64,000 bases of DNA from Ipomoea triloba (Eukaryota > Streptophyta > Magnoliopsida > Solanales > Convolvulaceae): the NCBI RefSeq assembly GCF_003576645.1, contig NC_044916.1, positions 30,773,599 to 30,837,598 of the forward strand, written 5' to 3'. Below, in pieces: positions 1-12,562 of the stretch. Made by a program: the position numbers and the translations under genes. Positions within the stretch are counted from its first letter, which is position 1. Each line of letters begins with the position of its first letter. Under the pieces are notes generated by a model. The model ran no database searches. It had not been told where the DNA came from and saw nothing but the letters and a program-made list of their open reading frames with translations.

Positions 1-1512
1 CTTGAGCATGCAAGAGTGTGGGCCAACAAATTCTTTGATCTGTGAATAAACTTGAAGGACACATATTTAAAGTGCATGGCAATGGTTCGACATCCCGCGA
101 TTGTACAACCTGCATAACATAAGTTGGGTACATATATCTAATATAACAGAGATATTGGTAACGATTAATACCTTCAAAAATAAAATCAAAAGTGTATATC
201 CAAGGGCTAATTTAATAAGAATCTGAAAATTGGGCTTAGCATCATGAATGAATGATGGACCAGCTTCTTTTTTGTATTTCCTGGATTATTATAAAATTTG
301 TCTCAAAGGACAAAGAATGTGTCTCATATTCTTCTACGTCAACACAGGAATTTGATTCTGTTGTCCCTTGTTAGAAAATGACAAAAACATTCCATATGCG
401 AACATCTCATTTGAGGAAAATTTATCCATGTTGTTTTCATAAGTTGTTAGATACACTGTAACGCGTATGTGTGTGAGACTAATCTCTCATTCTTTTTATT
501 TATATATGTATCAGATCACAAGTTTTCTCAGTTAGTAAATTAAATTATACATCAACACTAAATTATTCTTGTCTGGCAGAATCTCAACGAAAAAAAATTA
601 ACATCATCTTATTCACAATGCATGAATTGTGTGAGGCACATATATATACGCACATAATAATAATATTGAAATATATGATGATTTGCATATTAACTTTCTT
701 GATTTGAGTTGGTAAATCATAGACAACCTAAGTTGGTTTACTCTCCGTGGTGCCCTTTGACGATTAGTGTCATAAATCATAAGGGATATGATGATTTAAT
801 CAAATTGTAGTAAACAAATGTTCACTTATTATAGCATTGATATATTTTTTTTATGTATAAATTATTATTAATATTACATGCTATTTAAATATTATAATTC
901 ATATTATACATTATCATTTCAATGATATCATGCTTTACACATTATTTATACATGCTTAGCATGAGCATACATGAAAGTTGACTAGTTTCAGTGGAGTGAT
1001 TGGTGTGTGAGAGGGTATACTCACATGAAAGGTAAGATCTGAATTAAAGTTGAAGTTTTTTAATGATATATTTTGTATATATTAATTTAATTTTTTTATA
1101 AAAAAAAATTGTAATTTTTTTTTTTGGAGATAAGTATTAATTTATTAAAATTTAAATTCTAAATAAATTTTAAAATTCTGAACTACTCATTTATCAATCA
1201 ATTAGAATGAATTTACAAAACTCTATTTTATTATACATGTAATATATAATTAGGTGGGCAACAATATTTAGTTACTTTCATCCCTAACACGTGTTATAGG
1301 AGTATTCTATAAGTTTATTTATAAAGTAAAGTAAATATATTATTTTATCTTTACATCGTATATAAAATATATGAAAAATTGAAAACTTTTAGTTGGACAC
1401 CCAAGGCCCCAAACTGCTCGAGTTGAATATAAAAACATTCGAATTCAATTCAAAGAGTTATTTAAATATTTTAACTTTAAAATAATAATATCAAATTTAA
1501 AACTTAATTAGT
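1..1512. other. AT-rich intergenic DNA
   Basis: No open reading frame with recognisable protein similarity was seen on either strand, and no tRNA-like or terminal-repeat structure. Base composition is strongly AT-rich with short homopolymer runs, as is usual for plant intergenic DNA. Confidence 0.6.
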
Positions 1513-1700
1513 ATTGTGTAGACCATACTATCAAATAATATACATTCGGTGCACAAATAGTGTACTTTTATAGTATATTAATAATGTACATTGTATTCAC
1601 AAAAGAACATTATTTGTGTATTGAAAGTACATTATTTATATAATATATACTCAATACACGAATAATGTATCTTTAGTATATTAAAAATGTATTTTTTGTT
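1513..1700. repeat. Degenerate palindromic element (MITE-like)
   Basis: Alternating copies of words such as ATAATGTAC and GTACATTATT on both strands make the segment self-complementary. The edges carry GTAGACCATAC and GTCAGACC. A similar composition (AATGTACTTTT, TATGGTCCAT) occurs at 51593-51790, so this looks like a dispersed non-autonomous DNA element. No target duplication was identified, and the superfamily is unknown. Confidence 0.4.
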
Positions 1701-1773
1701 ATTGTCAGACCAATAATGTTTGGGCCTAATCCAAGCATAAATATTTTTGTGTTATAACTTCATCTTCACAATT

Positions 1774-1965
1774 TGGGCTTCAGCATTTACTAATTAGTGG
1801 GTTTTCTTTCTTATTTCAAATCATTAAATTGATGAATTAAGCCCAAAATGAAGGCCCATATGTTAAAATTAATTTTTTTAAAAGAGAAATTTCGTTGAAA
1901 CTACGACGTTTTGGGTTCCGTTTCTTCCAAATCTCCCAGAATTGGAGTCTTTGCATGAACCCTAA
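1774..1965 (+). promoter_or_regulatory. Site II / telo-box promoter signature
   Basis: Three TGGGCY-type site II motifs occur close together: TGGGCT at 1774-1779, AGCCCA at 1840-1845 and GGCCCA at 1853-1858. A telo-box AACCCTAA lies at 1958-1965. In plants this pairing is characteristic of promoters of ribosomal protein, snoRNA and other growth genes. No matching coding sequence was recognised downstream on the plus strand: the first ATGs (1955 and 2013) open only very short frames. It may drive a non-coding or snoRNA host transcript, or be a relic. Confidence 0.45.
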
Positions 1966-1974
1966 CCGGAGCTT

Positions 1975-3600
1975 TATTTGCAATAACATTTGATGTAAAA
2001 AATTCTGGGCCAATGATCAGTCTCAGGTAACTGAATATGAAATGGAATTTGTTTAAGCAATGGAATTTTATTTCAATTTCAGTTTCATATATATTTATTT
2101 TTGTAAATGGAAATTGAAATATCAGCATTCGGGTGTTCAAAGAACATTTTCCTTGTAAGCTCTCAAGAATGGCTTAATTTTATTTTTATTGATTTATTCT
2201 GGATTTGAAATGTAATTGGGAGAGTAATGGAAGACCGACATTATGATTACTTGAACTTTCTGCTTATGTTGTTTGAGCTTACTTGGATTTTGGTCCTTAA
2301 GCAGCACTTTTACTATCTCTTTCTAGAAGAATGAAATTCCTTAGTTCAGTTTCTTATATCAGTCATTAGAAATTATTCTGGCATGATGCACGTTTGCACC
2401 TTCGCCTGTGATTGACATGTATCAGTATCACTAAGCTTCTAATAGAAACTAATGCAAAGTTGCATTCTACATTTGTCTTCCTACAAGTGCTAGACTCATA
2501 TGTGCTATTGTGCATTTGTGTTTCATCCAGAAGTGTTTCATTATCGTATTGTTCTGAATATCGAGCTTGGATTCAACCTGATACTTTGTGAGAATTAGAA
2601 ACGTATAGATTTGATATGGATCTTTTATCTTTATTAATGCTGACTTCATGACTTAGCATAATTGGTGCTTTTGGACCTAGATATATCAGTGTTAGTCTGA
2701 AATGTTGTAACTTTTTCTTAGATACATCTAATCAAACTTCTTGTTGAGAATGTTTGTTTCCTTCCTTTTGTCTATGCACTGATGATATTCTCTTTACCCC
2801 ATCCTGTCGTTACCTCGAGGTTTATGCTATATTATATTTAGTTTTATGCAGATACAATCTTCATGAACTTTATGGCTGTCCCAAATGAAAAGCATGTCTA
2901 CTTTGTAATGTAAAGCTTCAGATTATTGAAATTAGTGAAGTCTTATTATGCTAGGTTGAACTGTCGCATTCTTACTTTTGTTGTTGGTCACATCATGAGC
3001 ATCTAAAAAAATCCCCAAGAATTTCAGTTCATTTCATAGGAACAGTTGAAAGTGAAATTTCAAGGGAACCATTTGGAGGATGAATCTGTATTCATAGACA
3101 AATAAAACTACAACTTTTTTAGGAGACCAGATGCAGTTTATAAGTAACAGTCTGGATATTAACCTAATAGACTGCATATCTATCAATAAATTGAATCATT
3201 TCCTGTTAGTTACTCTTGATGGTCTTAGATGCTTCAAGGTTTATCATTTAAAGGGAATTGATGCATAGCAGTTCTGAATTGAAAACAATGTGCATAGAAT
3301 CTATATATCTAACTATCTAAGAGTCTGCTCTTTGAGCTGTAGAAATAAAGAAACAAATATCAATACATTTTCAACTCACAAAATAAACAAACTACTCAAA
3401 ACATAAAATCTAAAACGTAATAATAATATTGACATTCTTCAGTTCTAATGTAGCATGGTTTCATTGTAGTTTCTCTTTTCTTGATGCTATGAGAATGCTA
3501 TTAATTCCGTACTCTAGAAGCTCTTGATTCTATACACACCTATATGTCAAAAGCTTCAAAATAAAATGGGAAACAATTAACCAACCCACATCAGGGCTCA
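1975..3600. other. No recognisable gene
   Basis: This stretch lies between the site II/telo-box signature and the CLE precursor. Reading frames are short and resemble no family known to me. It is somewhat less AT-rich than typical intergenic DNA here, so a spliced non-coding transcript from the upstream promoter signature is possible. No supported exons can be given. Confidence 0.4.
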
Positions 3601-3708
3601 GGAAGCAGAGTATAATTACCATCTTGAGACTTGGGAGGCATAAGGATCTTTCTCTTGGTGTTGCTATCCTTTCTATTTCCTCTGCAACTATGAAGTCTCT
3701 TTTCTCTG

Positions 3709-3993
3709 TTAAGACCTGTTATGTATGGGGTCTGATCCTTTATGAACTGTTCTTTTGCTCGATTGATATGGATCGTGTTTCTTCTGTGTAGGCATTGGCT
3801 TCATGTGCGTGTTAAGGCCTGTTGCGACTTCTTGCTCTAACACTCGTGAATTCTTCATTGTCACCCTAACATCTTCTCCACTCAACCTCAGAAAATGATC
3901 TATATCTCTTATGGCAGAAACTCCCTCTTGGTGAACTGCTAATAATACTATAAAGATGAGAAGCATAAATGCATGACGTGTAGTAAAATTCAT
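3709..3993 (-). CDS. CLE peptide precursor, CLE45-like
   Basis: Single-exon precursor of 94 residues for a secreted CLAVATA3/ESR-related signalling peptide. The ATG at 3993-3991 is chosen because a typical signal peptide follows (about residues 1-27: hydrophobic core LLIFIVLLAV, then VSA). Frame upstream of this ATG has no such feature. A variable middle follows, and the extreme C-terminus carries the CLE dodecapeptide RTVHKGSDPIHN preceded by SSK and followed only by RS and the stop. Lack of Pro at CLE positions 4 and 7, with the GSDPIHN ending, matches the CLE45 subgroup, whose known members act through BAM-type receptors in root phloem. Expected role is an extracellular ligand cleaved from the proprotein. 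Assignment to CLE45 rests on motif resemblance only. The gene stands alone, with no neighbour of related function. Confidence 0.88.
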   Translation of the reverse strand: MNFTTRHAFMLLIFIVLLAVHQEGVSAIRDIDHFLRLSGEDVRVTMKNSRVLEQEVATGLNTHMKPMPTQKKHDPYQSSKRTVHKGSDPIHNRS

Positions 3994-4214
3994 GGTTTTT
4001 GTGGATTTAAGAGGAACAGGGAGGAGGAACTTGCTTGCCTTAGAGCAAAGAAATACTAAAGCAGTTTCTGTGATTCTAAGGCAGTGTTTCTGTGATCCAT
4101 AGCTGTAGATATAAGCTCTGTGACTTATAAGATTTGGTGGGGCAATAAAAAGTTTAAACCAGGGAGGGATGGAATCCCTAGGTTGGGTTTTAGATTCACC
4201 CAATGATTCCACTA

Positions 4215-6890
4215 CTCTAAATTAAGAGTTACAGAATCCAAGTAGGATAATAAATGCCTTTGGAACACCATCCTTGAGAAGCTAAGCATCTTTTTCACTT
4301 GCTTTCCCTGCATCTCTATCATTTGCTCTGCTTTTGTCTTCTGAGCAAATACCACTTTAATGTCTTTGACTGCCAGCTAAGCTGCCACGCTACAAATCTT
4401 ATGTGACTCATGTTATGGAATGTGGCAACTTATATCATGTACCCCAGTCTATTTGCAAGGTATGCTCCTGAATAGATATCATTGTAATTGTAGTTCTTTT
4501 CCTTGGGTTGTGACTTGTGAATAATCAACAAATGCTTGAAACAAAACTAATTTCATTGTGTTGAACATAAATTTACAATTTTGTGGAACATGATATACAG
4601 TTACAATGAACATCGTATTTAGAGGTATAAAGTATATACTAAGCATAGCAAGCCAGGTTGCTGGATGCATGGTTAGAATTTATGAAATGCAAATGTGATA
4701 TTATATTTTGAAAGCCTTGATTACAGGGTTTCTTAGTTGTTAAGGAATGAAAGGAAAGAAGAGGCCGAGGAGCTAAACTGCCAAGACTGGTACTGGGTAA
4801 GCAGTCATAAAAGCAAAATGTGATGAAAAAGGAATAGGGGAATATAAAATCCCCACCTAAAAAATCCAAACACTTGCTTTATACCTCCAAGAAATCATAC
4901 TTTAGGATTGCAAGCTCTCTTCTCAATACAACAAAATAGCATTCCTGAGTTCTTGTGCTAAATGTGTTTCTTTATGCTTTTCCTTCTTTGCTCTTTAATA
5001 TTGATAAATCATATGCTAGTTGGAACATACTAAAGTGCTTCTGATTCTTTATTCAAACTATGTTATGAGATTGTATGCAACCTCATCTCTCTCTATTTCT
5101 CTTTTGTTGTTTTTTTATTAAAAAAAAATTCACCATGATCCCCTTGTATCAAGTAGCCACATAACCCACATTTGGCCCCAACTAGGCAACTATATGGAAT
5201 TGAGTGTTAGACTACATTTGGAGGGAGATCGCGTAATGCCGATTGTTCTATTAACAAAGTTCAAATCTTACTTAAAAGAGAATCAAGTTACTTCACTCGA
5301 ATTACAAGTTGTTGGCTATATGCCTATACAGCCCCGTCTACTAAAGATATGCTATCCTACAGTTCATTATTTTTAAGTAATATTATCTGTATTCTAAATT
5401 TACTCAATTATTTACTTGTTGAGTTGTTGCTGACCTGACATATTTTGATTGATTTAAAAAAAGTAATTCACTATTTTCATTATTTTTTTCTTTCTCTAAT
5501 AAAATTGGAACTTGCATTGTGAATTTTACTTTTTGGACGCACTTAATCATTTTCCCATTATTTTTAAGGTTTGTGGGTAGCCATGAACTCCTTTTTATTT
5601 TCTTGCTGTGAAAGTGACTTGTACAGTTGTACTGCATCAATCAAACAGTTCCCAAACGGCAAAAGCCAACAGGGAATTGAACCACAGAAAATGAACAAAA
5701 GCTCAATTAAGCCTTAAATCTTATTTTAATTGGTTTTATTTATGTAAAGCTTATATCTCTCCTTTGTACTAATATGTTAATTCCCAAAATTTGGAATACT
5801 CTCTCATGGATCATGGACAGAGAAGAATAAATTAATAATTAATAAAATTAGAAAGATGTTAATTAGAGTTTGGTGGGACCTTGTAGTTTGCTTTCAGTCT
5901 TACATCCTAATTTAAGGCTGGTACATATTTATTTATGTACAATTTTAGTACTGTGCATTGCTAAAGTAGGCTGTTTCCTGTCTACTTTGGAACAAATGTT
6001 AAAGATAAAGTGAAAGATTGTCTGGCAATATCTACATGTCTTCAGTTGGAATAGTGTTTAGCAGGTGGGTGATGGGTTTTCATGTTTTATAACAATCTTG
6101 TGTGTCATTATCAATGGGCCTCTTAGTGATCTTGGTGGGGCTCCTAATACTTCAATTTAATTAAATTGAACATTGCTTTGAATCATTGCCAAAAAAGTAG
6201 AATTCTACCATTAAATGTCTATTTAGTAACCTCACTATAATTTTGAAAAATTGCCTAGTGTGCACTGTGATCTAAGAATATTACTCTTGCATATGCCTGC
6301 TAGATCTCCTAAGGATGAACAAAAGGAAAAGAAGTAGAGAGTTGGAAATAAGCATAGATTTTGAGATTCTCGAATAGGGCAACCTTTTGAATTGTTATTG
6401 AATTTGTGGGTAGGCAAGACAACTTGGCAAACTGGAACATCTTAGTAGCTAGACGAAAAGAAAGCAAAAGTGATTCACGTAGTAGTGGCGAGTGAAATGG
6501 GAGCAGTCTAAACTATGAAAACGGGATTGTGGAATAGCAATACAAGCATCGTTTTGCTAAGCGAAGCAACTTGAATGTTGCATCCTGGTGAAAGTTTTAT
6601 AGGCATTTTTTTTAATGTTTGTAATGTCAACAAAGAACTTTAAATTAAAACAAAGAAAAAAAAAGTTAATGTATTACTCCTCTGATTAGAGAGGAAAAAA
6701 CGATGTGAGATTGTCGTGTTTATTACATTTGTTATGTACACATTTTGTATACAGGGTAGCATTGTTGGCGTGGAAGGGTCATGTGAGTTTGGGCAGTGAA
6801 ATTCATACATTGATACATAGTTTATTGTTTGATATGACATTTTCTTAACACATTAATATGTAATCATGTAATATATGTGATAAAAATGAC
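4215..6890. other. Intergenic DNA without recognisable genes
   Basis: Upstream (5') side of the CLE gene. Short frames only, none with family resemblance. The 5' part would include the CLE promoter; a TATA-like TTATATC lies near 4107 read on the minus strand, but it is too weak to call. Confidence 0.45.
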
Positions 6891-6896
6891 AATATT

Positions 6897-7080
6897 GGGG
6901 GCAAGCCTAGCCAAGTGGATTAGGCTGTTGACTTCGTAGCCTTGTGGTTATCAATCAGTTATAGATAATTTAAGTTGTTTAACCTCATTGTGATCCTTTA
7001 TTGGCTTGAGTTACAAAGTCAGATTTACCTTGTGCATATCCTCGGGGCAGTGATTGTTAGTTTTCAAATAATTTACGAGA
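6897..7080 (+). repeat. SINE-like fragment
   Basis: The start GGGGCAAGCCTAGCCAAGTGG resembles a tRNA-type A box (AGCCAAGTGG), as found in tRNA-derived SINEs. The text matches, in the opposite orientation, the units in the RING-CH intron at 8120-8463 (AGCCAAGTTGG, CCTTGTGGTTA). No clear poly-A tail or target duplication was found, so it is probably an old truncated copy. Confidence 0.45.
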
Positions 7081-7930
7081 AAGGACCACAAGAAAGCTTT
7101 AATGAAATGCTTTGATTTACGAGAATAGACCACAAGAAAGTTGTTCATAGCTAACTAACTCAAACTAAAAAAGCTAATAGACAGTTCACACTTCACACGG
7201 GGAGTCAAGTGAAACTCAAGTAATAAAAGAGATCGATTTACAACAAACAGGCACAAACTGATAAGTGTGAACATATTGCAAGAACATATTCAATTCTTGC
7301 ATCAATTGTGGTCAAATTTTATATGGCTGGAATGATCTTAAAGTAGACCAAGCAAGCATCTCCTTTAAACTTGGTTTTGGGGTGACATTCTCTTTGCATT
7401 GCCCCACTCTTTGTGTCTTTTCTCTTAGATGCTTTTAACATTTTAAATTAGGTTTTCGAAGTTTGATGCTTTTAACATTAAAATTATGTTAGAATATGCA
7501 TTTTCATCGATCGCCAGGAAGCAAAGAGTTTATAATCTATACCTTTCTTTAAAGAGGCATTTATATAAACCCGTGTAAATGTTTAGTATTGCATCAACAA
7601 TTATCGAAGGAATAAAGGAGATATATTATGATTAGTTAATTATTATTTTATTATTTAAAGATGATTATATTCAGTGTAGTTTAGAGTGGTGTAGACTACT
7701 ATAGGCTATAGCTTGTTCTTTTCTTGACATCAACACCAACTTATTATATAATTTGGATGTGAAGCAAACAAAAAAATTCTTTGATTTCAAAGTTTTATTA
7801 GTTAAAGCATTAAAAAATAATTAGATCATAAATTCTCCTTAGACCCTCATGTCATCTCTTTTACGGATATGTATGTACACATTGCGAAAATTCTCACAAG
7901 CTCCATCTTTCTTATACCCACTCGTTTACG

Positions 7931-10732
7931 TTATAGACGTTCTTGAACTGCAGGCATTGCAGGTGCAGCTGATGCTATGGTGAACTGCATGCCGTTTCGT
8001 TGCGCTGATTGCACCACGAACGCAAACTGCGTCGCTGCCAGTGCTGCAGCCTCCTGCATAGTCGTTGCAAAAACACACGCATTACAAACTATACGTACAA
8101 GGGGTAAATCAATCTAAGTTGTTCATAGTTGACAAACTCAAATCAAGAAGGCCAATAGGCTCATGCTGAGATTAGAACTTGTAACCTTGTGGTTACCAAG
8201 TCAATTGACCAATTGGGCTTGGCTGGGATTGCCCCAGGCATGCTTACGGACTCAAATCTAGAAGGCCAATAGGCCACTCATGCTGAGAGTTGAACTTGTA
8301 ATCTTGTGGTTACCAAAATCAACTGACCAACTTGGCTGGATAGCCCCGCGCATGCTAACGGGCTTAAACCAAGAATGCTAATAAGCCGCTTCTGCTGAGA
8401 GTTGAACTTGTAACCTTGTGGTTATCAAATCAACTAACCAACATGGCTGGGAATGCCCCACGAATTTATGTGTTATGAGGAAGGGTGAAGTAGTAGATTG
8501 GCGCGAAAAGATGGCAGACTATAATGGTGGTTTGAAGAAGTTGGAAACATAATGCTAACCTCTCTTTGTCTTCGCTGCTGCAAAATGCTGATTGCCCAGA
8601 CCATGATGTAGCATGGCAAAAGAAAGCCCACCACCCTTAGCAAGAAAAGCTGCAGAATGCCAACTGGTTAGGAGTCGTGATTAATTATTGCGTAGATGAA
8701 GGGAATGCTGTCGATTTGAGTTGAACTTACAGAGAACATAGCAGATGGATCTTCCTCTTCGCCACCTTCACCGTCTGTAACGCTCATAGCATGACGCAAT
8801 AGCAGAAGAGCCATTAGCTGCCATTTGTTTCAACATGTAAAGCATTAGCGGGAATATAAGTATACTAGTTGTGTAGTTTGATTTATAGAATAATAATAAT
8901 AATAATAATGAGCAGTTCTCTAAGATATCAATCCACCACTCAGGTTGAAGAAAAGGAAAAATGGAGAATGAATTTGCTAGAGCTCACAATCAGTGCAACA
9001 GAGCGGCAGAATGCAGCACCACTTGCACTTGTCGCGTGATAATCATCATATTCAGCTTCCAATATTTGGCGCTCAGCCTCCGCAAGTGCCAAAAAGCGAG
9101 GGTCATGCAAATCCAGAGGCACACCAGAAATCTGCCATCCTCCCCTGATTCAATGGAGGAAAAAGAATGGCTTTAAAATTGCAAAGTGAGAATTTTGGCA
9201 ATCTTTGTGTTGGCATTGAGGAAAGTAGTAATAACAGTTCAGGTAAGTAAAGTGACATCAAGAAGCCAACCAGACAATAATACACATTCAACTAAATTGA
9301 ACTATTAAATGCCTACTTAATTAGTTTCTCCTCCGACTGGAAAATAAAAAATAAAAAAATCTTACCCAATATCAATGATAGTGTCTTCTGGTGGAGATCG
9401 AGGAGGGGCAGTATAACCGGGCTGGTAAGGCTGCATACTCAGAGAGGTATAATTAGCATCACATTATGAAGGCCTCATGGAAGGAAACAGAAGAATCAAT
9501 GAAAACTAGAATGACCAAATTTTGGACCAAACATTGATTCTAAAGAACTGTACATTATGTGCCTGATGTTAGAATTTTGTTCATCATGTTCCACCCATAC
9601 CAAAATGTAAACTCGCGTTTAATACACCATTTTGAAAAAGTTTATCCTAAACATAGAAACAATTTCCAAAAGTCCTTTGATAGAGAAGCCAGTAAACCTT
9701 CCCCACCTGATTTCAAAAATTTAATCTTTTACAGGTTTATCTAATGCGAAAACTGATTTCTTAGCCTCATAAAACACAAGACCACAGCAAAAATAATCAA
9801 GATATTGGCATGTACCTGATGGCATATCTCGCAAATAGTGTCCCCTTTCTCATTGCACCAATGTTGTACACATTTTCTGTGAGCATACTGCAGTAGAAAT
9901 TTTCCCAGTAAGTCATTTCATCCAGCATGAAATTGAAGGAAGAAAAAGGGGAGGGACAATAATAAGCGGTCTAATAGAAAATCATAAATGCAGCAACAAA
10001 TTGGAGTAATGAGTACTAATCCACAACGAATGTATAACTAAATGGTGGATAAGCCATTGAACAATCAGAGACTTCCTGGACTGCATTTATATACAAACAT
10101 GATCCATTAAAACAGAAGAATAACTTCCTATAAACAGATAACTGGTCGATGAGTCACTGTGATTTATCCCTCCCTCCCTCCACAATGCTGGGAATTTCAC
10201 CTTTTGTGGGCAAGATAATTTCAAAATACAATATAGTACCCATCATTTGGCCATCTGAGGCATCCTAGACAAGACAAAATCATGATGATAACAAAATTGA
10301 AAATTTGCCACAACTGCAGCAACCTTGTTTAGTAGGAAAATCATGAATCTCTTTGCACAACAATCGCTGCGATCTTAACAAAATCTCAAAGCCATCACAC
10401 ACATATAACATATTCTTGTCTAAATTGTCAGATTACAACAATTAAGCATTAGAAAAGGTTCAGCATACCTTGAGGCTGCCACTGCAAGAACATGGAATTT
10501 CCAAATTGTTGATAGACTCCTCCTCCTGGCAGATGCGACATTCGGCAATTCCAATCAGAGGAGCCCCCTCATCTTCCATCATCTCATCCTCTTCCTTATC
10601 GCTTGAGGAAGAAGAGGGCCCCACCATTTCTGCCCTATTTTCATAGAGATTGGCCTCCTGAACTGGCTGGATAGACCTTGCTTCATCTGGCTTTACAATC
10701 CGATCAACGTACACCAACAAATGCTCGCCCAT
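7931..10732 (-). CDS. RING-CH (RINGv/MARCH-type) membrane E3 ubiquitin ligase
   Basis: Seven exons with GT-AG borders: 10732-10469, 9887-9816, 9430-9366, 9144-8988, 8817-8731, 8649-8560 and 8053-7931, giving 285 residues. The ATG at 10732 gives the family-typical start MGEHLLVYVDRIV. A C4HC3 RING-CH finger spans about residues 63-111: CRIC, then CSCSG, then HRKC, W and CEIC, split between exons 1 and 2. The DUF3675-type region follows (DIGGGWQISG, PLDLHDPR, AEAERQ). Two hydrophobic segments lie around AFCRSVALILMALLLL and LFLLRVVGFLLPCYIMVWA. Such proteins ubiquitinate membrane or trafficking cargo from the endomembrane system; the substrate here is unknown. Exon 4 has two candidate acceptors, and only the one starting at 9144 keeps frame. 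A 5' UTR intron with donor near 11117 is possible. All metal ligands are present. Confidence 0.93.
8120..8463 (-). repeat. Three tandem SINE-like units in RING-CH intron 6
   Basis: Three diverged units of about 110-120 bases follow one another. Each repeats the words AAGGCCAATAGG or variants, TGCTGAGAGTTGAACTTGTA, CTTGTGGTTACCAA and TGGCTGG...GCCCC. Read on the minus strand, each has an A-box-like AGCCAAGTTGG and a B-box-like GGTTACAAGTTCAACTC, so they look tRNA-derived. They lie in the 506-base intron between exons 6 and 7 and account for much of its length. Confidence 0.6.
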
Positions 10733-11984
10733 TTCGCTAATGTATCCAATAACAACAATACCCACGTACAATGACAGGACAAATCCCTCAAAACCAGAAC
10801 GAAAAAAAATACCCAAATCTTTGGTTTTCGTTCAGATTCGTAAATTCAATTAAAAAAAAGTTTTAAAAAAATTAAAAAAGATTCGATTTCCCCCAATATA
10901 TATGTATATATTTAACAGCTTCCTTCCTTCCTTCAATCCAGAAAGAAAAGAGAAAGAAGAAGAGAATTAATGCGTATATATTGGGTTAGCAATATGATGT
11001 GAAAATCCACCGATCAGGCCGGTGCAGCGTGATCAGGGAAATTCAGAAACGGGAATTGGGAGTTCAATCCAAATTAAACTGGAATCTGGACAGAAAAACC
11101 GAGAAACGAAAATGTACCTGAAAAACAGGGGATTGGGAAGCTTTAATGGAATGAAATCGCGAATTTGATGCAACGCCAAGGAAAATAAGTTAATCCCTAA
11201 TGAGTAATTAACCATCATAATTCACGGTTCCGCTCTCCATTTTTGCCATTCCCATTCTCCGTCTTCCTCGTTAATTTTGCTTCAAGCATTCAAGCTCATT
11301 GGTCATCGCTGTGAAACGTGGATATGCGTTTACATTAACAACATTTATTAGGCTGCAATCAAATATGTTAACAACTTCATTTTAATTAAACATATTGTTA
11401 GCACTGAAAATTTAAATGATGTTATTGTGCCGTTACAGATAATTGGTCATTAAATTAATTGCTATAATTAATTAAATTAGGTTAATATTTATTTAATTGG
11501 GTTGATTAAATAGCCCAACAAATAATTGGTTGGTCTAATTAATTAATTTAAGGTAATTATTGTTGAACTGCTGGTCCAAGTTGAAGGAATATATTTAATT
11601 GAGTTGGACTAGATTATTAAATCAATTGGGCTGCTCATATTGATGGCTTTGACTTGGTTTGGCCTATCAAAAATATATGTGGACTGCATAATTTTGAAGA
11701 AATTGTGGATATCATAAATTAGTTCGAAAATATAAAATCATGAATCTGGACATAATGGTATCCCGATACATTCTCATATTTAATTCAAATAATTAAATTA
11801 AATTGAGAATTATCCACATGGATAGGGTTGTTAGATTTTCTCTACACACCCACCACTATAAATAGTGGTTTCATTTTCAAGGAAATGGAGCTCTGAATAT
11901 TTGCATACCGAAGCTTTGTCGAAATCTCGCCAGAATATTGTCTGGAACACGCTTGCAATTTATTTACACCAAGTAATACTTCCA

Positions 11985-12400
11985 GTTCGCATATTTCGAA
12001 CTTGGCATACTTCCGGTTGGCATATTTCCAACTCGGCACCCTTCAAGTTGGCATACTTCCAACTCAGTACACTTCCAGTTCAACATACTTCTAACTCGGC
12101 ATACTCCTAGTTGGTATACTTCCAACTCGGCATACTCCTAGTTGGTATACTTCCAACTCCGCACCCTTCCAGTTGGCATACTTTCAACTCGGCATACTTC
12201 CAGTTGGCATACTCCAACTCCGCACCCTTCCAATTCAGCATATTATGAACTCGGTACTCTTTCAGTTGGCATAATTCCAACTCAGCACACCTCCAATTCG
12301 GCATACTCCGAATTCAGTGCACTTCCAATCGGCATACTTCCAGTTCAGCATATTCTGAACTAGGCATACTTCCGGTCAGCATACTTCTAGTAGAGAATAA
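11985..12400 (+). repeat. Minisatellite of CTTCCAACTCGGCATA-type units
   Basis: About 25 imperfect copies of a unit near 15-17 bases alternate between forms like GGCATACTTCCAACTC and GGCATACTTCCAGTT. Variants ACACTTCCAGTTC and ACCCTTCCAATTC occur throughout. The array lies inside the presumed LTR or leader of the gypsy remnant. Unit drift in both sequence and length shows old local amplification. There are no constant spacers, so it is not CRISPR-like. Confidence 0.8.
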
Positions 12401-12527
12401 GAGGACTTCTATACAGAGATTGTACCCCTTTTTTGTTTGATACATATACTTTATTGTAACCGATACACTTTGAATTTTGAATATATACAATTCAAATATT
12501 TCGTGTTTACACATATACTTCTATATA

Positions 12528-12562
<35 letters not shown>

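Noticed and set aside
11985..12400. Possible CRISPR-like array
   Set aside because: No constant repeat with unique spacers; the units are contiguous and drifting, and the DNA is plant nuclear.
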